A DNA stretch of 14,299 nt from contig JADGOF010000019.1 of NCBI GenBank assembly GCA_017883105.1, positions 1 through 14,299 on the forward strand, read 5' to 3'. Shown here in pieces: positions 6,902 through 13,344 of the stretch. Numbering within the stretch: the stretch's first letter is position 1; the number at the start of each line of letters is the position of its first letter. The notes under the pieces were generated by a model, which was given only the letters and a program-made list of their open reading frames with translations, had not been told where the DNA came from and made no database searches. This DNA is from Acidimicrobiales bacterium (GTDB taxonomy: Bacteria > Actinomycetota > Acidimicrobiia > Acidimicrobiales > RAAP-2). Made by a program: the position numbers and the translations under genes.

Positions 6902-8487
6902 GAACGGGACCCCAGTGCCTCGGAGGCGATCCGGTGGGCGTTGGCCATGATTGTCAGGGTGAAGGTGGTGGCCGGCACACTGGTGAACACCGAGGCGTCC
7001 ACCAGGTGGATGCGGTCCCATCCGGCGAGCCGACCCTGGCGGTCGGTAGAGGTCGGGGTCCGCTCGGTGCCGTGGGGGAAGCTGCCGCCGAAGTGGTAGC
7101 TCTTGGCCGCGGCCGACACCGTCGTCATTGGCAGGACCGGCCACAGGTCCAGGGCAGGGGCCACTTGCAGCATTGCCCGCACCAGTCCGCGCAGCATCGG
7201 AGGCCAGCCGTCGGTCCCGTCCCGGTCTACGTCGAGCTCCGGCAGTTCGTCGGTGCCGTTGCGGCGGGCGGTGACCCGGACGCCGGGCGCCCCCCACCCA
7301 GGGACATAGCCGAGCCCCACCGACACCCGACGGAGGAATGCGGCGAGGAGCGGCTCGGCCCGTGGCGCGGTCATCGGTCCCGGCAGTGACGCCAGGAATG
7401 CTGGGTTGTAGTCGTAGAAGTGGACCTGGCAGAGGTCGAGGCCCTCGCCGGTGTGGTCGTAGAGCAGGTTGAACTGGTTTAACGTGAAGTTCCGAGCCGT
7501 CCGGGGGTCCGCCCCCGCTCGGGCGGACAGGGTCGGCATGACGAACTGCACGGACTCCTGCAGGGTGACCGGGCGGTCGTAGCGCTCGAGTGAGCCGAGC
7601 ACCAGCCGGGTGGTGCCGATGCCCCCGCAGGCCACGAAGACCCGGTCGGCGGTGAGCCGCTCCGTGGCGCCCGTACCGGTGTTGCGGACGACGACGGAGG
7701 GAACGGCGTCCTCCTCCGACAGGCGGAAGGCAAGCAGGTGCGGCCGGTAAGTGATCCGACCAGAGGCGCGCAAGCGATCGAAGGTTTGGGACGCCGAGTA
7801 GATCAGCTGATGGGGACAGCCGGTCATACACAGGCCGCATCGGGTGCACTCGTCGGCACGGAACGCCAGGCGGGCCCGACCGACCGTGATCCCCCTCGAG
7901 CGGACGTCGGCCCGGTGGGTGCTGTACCGGTCGAGCACCCGCTTCGTCCGGTCGGCCAGCGGAGGAAGTCGCCGGCCTTCGACGATGAGGGGAAACAGCC
8001 CGGCGAGGTCGTCCTCGTCGCCGGCCAGGGTCATCTCGTCCAGTGCGGTGCGGTAGTGGGGGTCCATCTCGGCGAACGACACCGGCCACCGATCGAACGT
8101 CGCCCGGGAGAACGGCATCAGCTGTGCCCCCCAGACGTTGGAGAAACCCCCGTAGGCGCCCGAGACGACGGACCCGTTGGCTTGGCCGATCGGGTGGATC
8201 CCGGCCAGCTGGCCGACGTCGCGGAACGGGAAGTCGGAGCCGAATGCCCACTTCTGGGGGAGGGCTGCGCCCTTGGTGGCGACTGGCTGGTGGCTGATCC
8301 GCTCGACGTAATCAGGGGACCAGGTCGCCTCGTTGGTGGACGCGAGGGAGTGGCGGACCTCCTGGAGTTCGGGCTCGAGTCCATGGCCCACGTCGACGAC
8401 GGTGATCTGCTGGGCCGGGTCGGCGGCCAGCGCCAGCGCGGCCCCGGCTGCCCCGGGCCCCGATCCGATGATCAACGCTGTCGGCAT
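6898..8487 (-). CDS. GMC-type FAD oxidoreductase with embedded 4Fe-4S motif
   Basis: 529 residues. The FAD-binding start is ALIIGSGPGAAGAALAL (GxGxxG at 8-13), with the acidic strand end D32 in VVDVG. GFSNVWGAQLMPF (114-126) corresponds to the GMC flavin-attachment region. C214, C217, C220 and C224-P in ECTRCGLCMTGCPHQ form a complete CxxCxxCxxxCP iron-sulfur signature, which ordinary glucose-methanol-choline oxidases lack. The C-terminal part has SYHFGGSFPHGT (H465 as candidate active-site base) and IHLVDASVF...TLTIMANAHRIA, the usual GMC ending. It would oxidise an alcohol, perhaps a sugar hydroxyl, and hand electrons to an FeS acceptor rather than oxygen; this is inference. ATG 8487 is chosen since AAGGAG lies at 8504-8499 and the flavin motif starts right after; an upstream extension to 8595 is unlikely. 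First gene of the operon. Confidence 0.85.
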   Translation of the reverse strand: MPTALIIGSGPGAAGAALALAADPAQQITVVDVGHGLEPELQEVRHSLASTNEATWSPDYVERISHQPVATKGAALPQKWAFGSDFPFRDVGQLAGIHPIGQANGSVVSGAYGGFSNVWGAQLMPFSRATFDRWPVSFAEMDPHYRTALDEMTLAGDEDDLAGLFPLIVEGRRLPPLADRTKRVLDRYSTHRADVRSRGITVGRARLAFRADECTRCGLCMTGCPHQLIYSASQTFDRLRASGRITYRPHLLAFRLSEEDAVPSVVVRNTGTGATERLTADRVFVACGGIGTTRLVLGSLERYDRPVTLQESVQFVMPTLSARAGADPRTARNFTLNQFNLLYDHTGEGLDLCQVHFYDYNPAFLASLPGPMTAPRAEPLLAAFLRRVSVGLGYVPGWGAPGVRVTARRNGTDELPELDVDRDGTDGWPPMLRGLVRAMLQVAPALDLWPVLPMTTVSAAAKSYHFGGSFPHGTERTPTSTDRQGRLAGWDRIHLVDASVFTSVPATTFTLTIMANAHRIASEALGSRS

Positions 8488-8756
8488 CGCTGGACTGGCT
8501 CCTTCTTCATGAGGTTGCCACTCGCGGGTGGGAGCGGACAGTGCAGGAGGGGTCGGATTGCGGACGTGTCGGACCAACTCGGATCGTGGAGCCACGCCCT
8601 TGCGGCTCGGCCCGATGTTAGGGCAGATCGACCAAGGTTCCGACGAGCTGTGAACCGCCCGGTTTCCGCCCTGACGGGGCTACTGATCTCACTGTTCAAC
8701 CAACCTTGCCGGAGCGGGTCCACGAATTGAGTCCTGGGGTCGCGCAGAATTCCCGC
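8488..8756. other. Intergenic region upstream of the GMC operon
   Basis: No gene is supported. It should carry the promoter of the minus-strand operon. TAACAT on the minus strand near 8620 resembles a -10 element, but I see no matching -35. The Shine-Dalgarno AAGGAG for the GMC gene is at 8504-8499, eleven bases before the start codon. The region ends at the IS630-type remnant. Confidence 0.45.
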
Positions 8757-9020
8757 GTGGCTAGTCCTGTGAGGGTGCGCCGGCTCTTCGACGAGGAGGG
8801 CAGGCAGTTACAGCGGATCGTCCGCCGTGGCATCGGTAAGACGGGCCAGTCGATCGTCGCGTGGCGACTGGCCCCGGTCGTCGACTGATCGGCCGGACGC
8901 AACAATGTGGAAGCGATTGCCCAGTTGATCCACGCAAGTCCGGACTGGGCCCGGGAGATGAACCACTCCTTCAGCGGGCATCGGTCTGTCGGCCGACGAA
9001 ACCGGAGAGCCTCTGCTCGG
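8757..9020 (+). mobile_element. IS630-type transposase N-terminal remnant with in-frame stop
   Basis: From GTG 8757 the frame gives VASPVRVRRLFDEEGRQLQ then RIVRRG, the typical start of IS630-family transposases. An in-frame TGA at 8886-8888 interrupts it, and the match resumes in the same frame as SAGRNNVEAIAQLIHASPD and AREMNHSF, the helix-turn-helix region. Beyond about 8985 it needs a frame change. A possible weak continuation (TKPESL, then a stretch like RRAGSWVGID) might carry it to about 9135, so the right edge is unsure. No DDE catalytic domain remains. The remnant faces, and probably cut into, the nucleotidyltransferase pseudogene on the other strand. Confidence 0.65.
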
Positions 9021-9099
9021 GGGTGTTGTTGCCTCATTTGGCGACCATCGGTGCGCTCCGAGGTGTTCTTGAGTCGGCGTGCCGGTAGTTGGGTCGGAA

Positions 9100-9703
9100 T
9101 CGACAAGTCGAAGGGCTGGGACCGGTCGATCACCAGGGCTGTCGGCAGGTGAGACCCGAGGGCCCACGGGGAGACGTGGTGGTGGAAATCGACGTTCCCC
9201 CCTTACGGCGAGTGCAGGTTGATCCCTTCCCGGCACAGCCGGTCGAACCATGGCCATTGGGGGACGGCACGATCGGCGTAGACGTACCCAGGCCGAGTGC
9301 CAAGGCCATGGCGTTGTCGAAGTTGCTCGGGTCGACCAGGACGTCGATGTCGGCATAGGGCCGTGGCCAACTGGATGGATGGAGCCGGGCGATGGCGGGG
9401 TCTTTGACGACGGCGGTCCGCACGTGCCGCGCAGCAAGTCCGTCCAGCAGTCGGGTGCCGCAGGCGTCCACGCCCATCGAGTGCAACTGCGCCTGGAGCG
9501 CGGCGCCCCGGAACCTTCCGAAGCAGGTGAGCTCACGGAGTGCGGGCTGATCGGCCGAGGCCCTCACCGACGATCTCGTCGGTATCCGCCTCGAATGCGG
9601 GGCCGGTGGGCGGCGGGCCGGAGTCGTCGACGATCCCGGCGACCAGGCGCCACCAGGCCGCGGCGCCGAGTCCCGTAAGCGGTCCACCCGTTCGGGTGCT
9701 CAC
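9100..9703 (-). pseudogene. Nucleotidyltransferase-like gene (PF14907 type), frameshifted and truncated
   Basis: Three minus-strand frames together give one recognisable protein. From GTG 9703 the first frame reads TGLGAAAWWRLVAGIV and stops at 9533. The second frame covers about 9555-9250 with VVKDPAIARLHP, then RPYADIDVLVDPSNF and ALALGLG; this is the K...R-P-x-x-D-x-D nucleotidyltransferase core, with the acidic pair at about 9351 and 9345. The third frame, from about 9196, reads NVDFHHHVSPWALGSHL and then DRSQPFDL. Uncharacterised PF14907 proteins have this order: a helical W-W-R start, K...P-x-x-D-I-D, then a histidine-rich D-x-H-H segment. At least two frameshifts and the loss of the C-terminal half against the IS630 remnant make it a pseudogene. 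It lies in line with the ABC exporter gene, about 110 bases downstream, so it was probably part of that operon. The lower boundary is uncertain (9020-9145). Confidence 0.65.
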
Positions 9704-9782
9704 CGGTGGTCGGTTCGTCGTGGGTGGTGTGGCATCTGGATCCAGGCTACCGGCGACCTCGGCACCTGCGACAGTCCGGCGG

Positions 9783-9795
9783 GGTCGAAACGACC
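9783..9795 (-). terminator. Small hairpin behind the ABC exporter gene
   Basis: GGTCG and CGACC form a five-pair stem with a three-base loop, 17 bases past the exporter stop codon. It is short and lacks a T-run. It may be a weak terminator or nothing. Confidence 0.2.
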
Positions 9796-9811
9796 GCAGA
9801 CGTATCCCGCG

Positions 9812-11668
9812 TCAGGTGCGGCGTCGACCCGGGTCATAGGCGGCCGCCTGCAGCTCGAACAACTCTGCGTAGAGGCCGTCCTGGTCCATCAGCTCCTCGT
9901 GGGTTCCGTTCTCGACGATGAGTCCCGAATCCATCACGTAGATCCGGTCGGCCGACCGCACGCTCGAAAATCGATGGGAGATGAGCAGCACGGCTCGTCC
10001 CTTGTAGAGGGTGCGCACGTTCTCGAACAGCGCGGCCTCGGCCCTCGGGTCGAGGGATGCGGTGGGCTCGTCGAGGATGACGAACGGAGCGTCGCGGAAG
10101 AAGGCTCGGGCCAGGGCCATCCGCTGCCACTGTCCGAGTGAGAGATTGGCCCCGCCGAAGTACTCCGAGCCCAGCAGGTTGTCGTATCCCTTCGGCAGTT
10201 CGGCGATGAACTTGTCGGCCTGGGCGAGGAGAGCCGCCTCGACGATGGCGTCGGTGTCGTTGATCCGTGACACGTCCCCCAGCCCGATGTTCTCTCCCGC
10301 GGTCATGAAGTACTGGCCGAACTCCTGGAAGATGAGCGCGATCGAGCGGCGGAGCAGGTCGGGATCGCAACCGGAGATGTCGGTGTCGTCCCAGAGGATG
10401 GTCCCCGAGCTCGGCGAGTACAGGCCCGCCAGCAATTTCGCCAGCGTGGTCTTCCCCGAGCCGTTCTCTCCCACGAGCGCCACCACCTCGTCATGGGCGA
10501 TTTCCAGGGAGACGCCCTTCAGCGACGGCCTCGCTCGGCTCGGATAGGTGAACGTGAGGTCGTTGGCATGGAGCGTGGTGAAGCCTGCCGGCGCCGGGCC
10601 CGTCGGACGAATCCTGCGGAGCTCGGGAATGCGGTCGACGAAGCTGGTGAAGTCCTGCATGTACAGCGTGTTCTCGTACATCGTGCCTGAGCTGCCGCCG
10701 ACGCCGTGCACCCGTTGGGCCAGGAGGATGATGGCGCCGGCGGCGGCACCCGCGGAGGCGAGCGACAGGTGGCCCTTGATCACCATCCAGACCAGGAGCA
10801 CCAGGGCGACGACGGTGAGGACGGCGTTGAGTCCGGTACCGATGATGCCGAGCAGCATCCGCTCGCGGGCCAGGCGCCGGATGTCGACGATCCGTAGTTG
10901 GTAGAGCGCATCGAGCCGCGACCGGAAGTAGGCGACCAGGGAGAAGGCCCGGATCTCGGCCGCTAGCTGTCGGTGGGTCAGCACCAGGAACAGGTAGCTG
11001 CGCTGCCGATCGCGCTCGGTCTGGCCTATGGCGAAACGGTGAAGCACCCGGCTGGCCTTCCTCGAGGCCAGCCACACCGGCACGAACCCCAGGGCGAGCA
11101 GGGCGATGATCACCGGCTGGATGACGATCAGGGCGATCCCGATGCCGATGATCCCGAAGGTGGTCCCCACGATGGCGGTGAGCCCGTTGACCATCTGGAC
11201 CGGCCGGGTGGTGGCGGCCAGCTGGGCCCGCTGCAGCGCATTGTGGTACTCGGTCCGCTCGTAGTCGAGGAGGTCCACCGAGGTGGCGGCCTCGACCACC
11301 TGTCCGATGGCGTGCTGCTCGACCAAGCCGGACAGCACCCGGGTCTCCTCGGTGGTGGCCGTGCCGATGAACTGGAGGCCGGCGGTCACCAGCGCCAGGA
11401 CGATGACGTACGGCAGCGCGGCGTGCATGGTGACTTTGCCCCGTTCCCCCGTCAGGACGGCGAGCAGCTGTCTTCCGACGAGGACCTCGGCGCCCAGCCC
11501 GACGCCGCTGAGGATCGACAGCGCGCTGGTGATGACAAGTGGACCCGGGGCGGCCTGCCAGGTGATGCGGATGGCCCGCTTGAACACCTCGGGAAATCGG
11601 CGGTAGGTCCGGGGTCCTGGCGGGCTGAAGAGTTGGTCGATCGTGACCGGATCGTCCGAGTCGCTCAC
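9812..11668 (-). CDS. ABC exporter, fused membrane and ATPase domains
   Basis: 618 residues from GTG 11668. AGAGGG lies five bases upstream of this start, and the frame before it (to 11740) looks like leader DNA. The first ~30 residues are polar. The six-helix exporter domain follows (about 35-325, hydrophobic segments near 43-60, 83-105, 162-200, 272-300, 305-320), then the ATPase. Walker A is GENGSGKTT (400-408), the Q-loop Q448, the signature LSLGQWQRMALARA (509-522), Walker B FVILDEPTASLD (529-540) and the H-loop H565. One such chain forms a homodimer that exports a substrate with ATP energy. The S-L-G-Q-W-Q-R signature, in place of S-G-G-Q-Q-Q-R, is common in exporters of modified peptides, but this is not proof. 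It is divergent to the secreted repeat protein gene and followed by the nucleotidyltransferase pseudogene. Confidence 0.9.
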   Translation of the reverse strand: MSDSDDPVTIDQLFSPPGPRTYRRFPEVFKRAIRITWQAAPGPLVITSALSILSGVGLGAEVLVGRQLLAVLTGERGKVTMHAALPYVIVLALVTAGLQFIGTATTEETRVLSGLVEQHAIGQVVEAATSVDLLDYERTEYHNALQRAQLAATTRPVQMVNGLTAIVGTTFGIIGIGIALIVIQPVIIALLALGFVPVWLASRKASRVLHRFAIGQTERDRQRSYLFLVLTHRQLAAEIRAFSLVAYFRSRLDALYQLRIVDIRRLARERMLLGIIGTGLNAVLTVVALVLLVWMVIKGHLSLASAGAAAGAIILLAQRVHGVGGSSGTMYENTLYMQDFTSFVDRIPELRRIRPTGPAPAGFTTLHANDLTFTYPSRARPSLKGVSLEIAHDEVVALVGENGSGKTTLAKLLAGLYSPSSGTILWDDTDISGCDPDLLRRSIALIFQEFGQYFMTAGENIGLGDVSRINDTDAIVEAALLAQADKFIAELPKGYDNLLGSEYFGGANLSLGQWQRMALARAFFRDAPFVILDEPTASLDPRAEAALFENVRTLYKGRAVLLISHRFSSVRSADRIYVMDSGLIVENGTHEELMDQDGLYAELFELQAAAYDPGRRRT

Positions 11669-11808
11669 CAATGCCCTCTTTCTGAATGATGCGTCGTCAC
11701 CATCGGTGCGCTCTGCCCAATGACGAATGTGACGCCTCACACGGTACCCGCTACATACGTGGTCGGCTAACCTGAAGGATCCGCTGGATCAAGGCAAGAG
11801 AGGCCCAC
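11669..11808. promoter_or_regulatory. Divergent intergenic region with promoters for exporter (-) and repeat protein (+)
   Basis: Both flanking genes read away from this 140-base gap, so it must hold both promoters or a shared control region. For the plus gene a weak pair is GTGACG at 11729-11734 and TACATA at 11752-11757, with a 17-base spacer. GATCC-GCT-GGATC at 11778-11790 is a short perfect inverted repeat that could bind a regulator. Shine-Dalgarno sequences are clear: AGAGAGG at 11797-11803 (+) and AGAGGG before 11668 (-). No strong consensus promoter is visible. Confidence 0.4.
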
Positions 11809-13344
11809 ATGATGGGAATGGATCGATCGTTGCGACGACTCGGGATCGCGATCGGACTGGCGGTGACTGTGGTCATACCGATCTTCGCGTCAAGCCCCGG
11901 CGGCGCAAGCGCGATTGCGGCGGGGAGCACATCGGCGAGCCCGCAGCACCAGGTCCCCTCGCACGCCCGAGCCTCGACAGGGGCGGCCCAGGTGCCCGGT
12001 GCCCACGGATCCACCTCACCGTTCGAGTCGGTCACCCAGGCGCCGGGCGATGTGACCTATCAGGCGGGCGGCGTGGTGACCGGGCCCAACCCCGACCCCG
12101 ACCCGGCGGACCTCATCAGTGCGACCGCGGACGACAACGGCAGCAGGATCGCGTTCACGGCCAGGACGGTCGCGCTCAACGACCCGAGCACTGACCCGAA
12201 CTGGCGGAACAACACCTACATCGGTTGGGCCATCGATCCCACGTTCAGTGGCAGTCCGAACTACTACGCGTACTTTCAGCTGAATCCCGACGGTTCCTAC
12301 AACGGTGAGCTGACCTATGCCGGCACCGACACTCCAGTCAGCTGCACAGTCACCCTCGCGTTCGACACCACGAATGGGTATCAGGCATCGGTCCCGACTG
12401 CCTGCCTGCCAGGAGTCACCACCTTCCAGTGGTACGCGTACAGCCTGTACGACACGGTTCCGGTGGCCCAGGACCCGAAGGGCGCCGAAGGCTATGGACG
12501 GTCGATTCCCGACCCGCACACCAATGGTGGAACGGTGTTCGCCCCACCGGTCACCGCCCCGGTTCCTGCCGTGCCCACAACGACACCCGGCGTCAATCCG
12601 GGCTACTGGCTCTTCGCCCGTGACGGCGGGGTCTTCGCGTTCGGCGCTGCCGGCTTCATCGGGTCCCTGGGTGGCCAGCATCTCAACCAGCCGATCGTCG
12701 GCGGGAGCGCCACCCTGGACGGGAAGGGCTACTGGATGGTGGCCGCCGACGGGGGCGTCTTTTCGTTCGGGGACGCCCGGTTCTACGGTTCGACCGGCGG
12801 GATGCACTTGAACGCGCCGGTCGTGGCCATACTTCCGCTTCCCACGGGTACCGGGTACTGGCTGGTGGCCTCCGACGGGGGCGTCTTTTCCTTCGGTGGG
12901 GCCCGCTCCTACGGGAGCATGGGTGGACGTCCTCTGAACGAACCGATCGTCGGGGGAGCGTCAACATCCGACGGGCTCGGCTACTGGCTGGTGGCCCGTG
13001 ACGGCGGCATCTTCTCCTTCGGGGATGCCTCGTTCAAGGGTTCCGAGGGCGGTGTCCAGCTGAACCAACCCGTCGTGAACATGACCCGTGCCGGACAGGG
13101 CTACCTCCTGGTGGCCGCCGACGGGGGTGTCTTCGCCTTCGGTGGAGCCCCGTTCCTCGGATCGACAGCGGCGCTCCCGCTGGTCGAGCCGATCGAGGGG
13201 ATCGACTTGGTGGGTGACGGTGCCGGCTATCGGATGGTCGCCTCCGACGGCGGGATCTTCAGTTTCGGGACCGCCCCCTACTTCGGTTCCGAAGGCGGAC
13301 ATCCCCTCAACCAGCCCGTCGTGGGGATGGCATCCGAGGGGTGA
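11809..13344 (+). CDS. Secreted protein: signal peptide, beta-sandwich-like domain, six-repeat propeller-like domain
   Basis: 511 residues. The N-terminus has arginines, then a hydrophobic core (about 11-28) and small residues before a likely signal-peptidase site near ASAIAAG (33-39). Residues ~40-78 are Ser/Ala/Pro-rich. Residues ~79-235 form a beta-rich domain with two cysteines, C179 and C199, that could pair outside the cell. A Pro/Thr linker (246-262) leads to six repeats starting at 265, 307, 349, 391, 431 and 473, each G-Y-W-L-V-A-x-D-G-G-V-F-x-F-G...G-S...L-N-x-P-V. Such repeats are taken to form a beta-propeller and occur on secreted actinobacterial proteins, often next to cell-wall enzymes; here no enzyme domain is evident. 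ATG 11809 has AGAGAGG five bases upstream; ATG 11812 is an alternative. Its stop overlaps the next start (GTGA). Role unknown, perhaps surface adhesion or glycan binding. Confidence 0.82.
   Translation: MMGMDRSLRRLGIAIGLAVTVVIPIFASSPGGASAIAAGSTSASPQHQVPSHARASTGAAQVPGAHGSTSPFESVTQAPGDVTYQAGGVVTGPNPDPDPADLISATADDNGSRIAFTARTVALNDPSTDPNWRNNTYIGWAIDPTFSGSPNYYAYFQLNPDGSYNGELTYAGTDTPVSCTVTLAFDTTNGYQASVPTACLPGVTTFQWYAYSLYDTVPVAQDPKGAEGYGRSIPDPHTNGGTVFAPPVTAPVPAVPTTTPGVNPGYWLFARDGGVFAFGAAGFIGSLGGQHLNQPIVGGSATLDGKGYWMVAADGGVFSFGDARFYGSTGGMHLNAPVVAILPLPTGTGYWLVASDGGVFSFGGARSYGSMGGRPLNEPIVGGASTSDGLGYWLVARDGGIFSFGDASFKGSEGGVQLNQPVVNMTRAGQGYLLVAADGGVFAFGGAPFLGSTAALPLVEPIEGIDLVGDGAGYRMVASDGGIFSFGTAPYFGSEGGHPLNQPVVGMASEG
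12601..13341 (+). repeat. Six tandem ~126-base coding repeats of the propeller-like domain
   Basis: Units begin at about 12601, 12727, 12853, 12979, 13099 and 13225. They share GACGG(C/G)GG(C/G)(A/G)TCTT...TTCGG cores. The fifth unit is the most diverged: it has L-L-V-A and loses the G-G after G-S-T. The fourth is two codons shorter. The last unit ends at the stop codon, so the array forms the C-terminus. Confidence 0.85.

Noticed and set aside
6898..8251. N-terminal extension of the epimerase frame to about 8251
   Set aside because: The extension overlaps the GMC oxidoreductase gene entirely and is Arg/Pro-rich without motifs; the Rossmann start lies just after GTG 6901.
4882..8487. Mycofactocin-type cluster (GT2 plus GMC oxidoreductase)
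   Set aside because: The mycofactocin precursor, radical SAM maturase and peptidase are absent, and this GMC protein carries a 4Fe-4S motif; the resemblance is only two broad families side by side.
7738..8730. 330-codon plus-strand open frame opposite the GMC gene
   Set aside because: It mirrors the GMC coding region and runs into the intergenic DNA; the composition is Gly/Pro/Arg-rich with no motif, as expected of an antisense shadow.
12601..13341. CRISPR-like or satellite repeat array
   Set aside because: The ~126-base repeats keep one reading frame and a protein pattern (G-Y-W...D-G-G-V-F-x-F-G); they are coding repeats without spacers.
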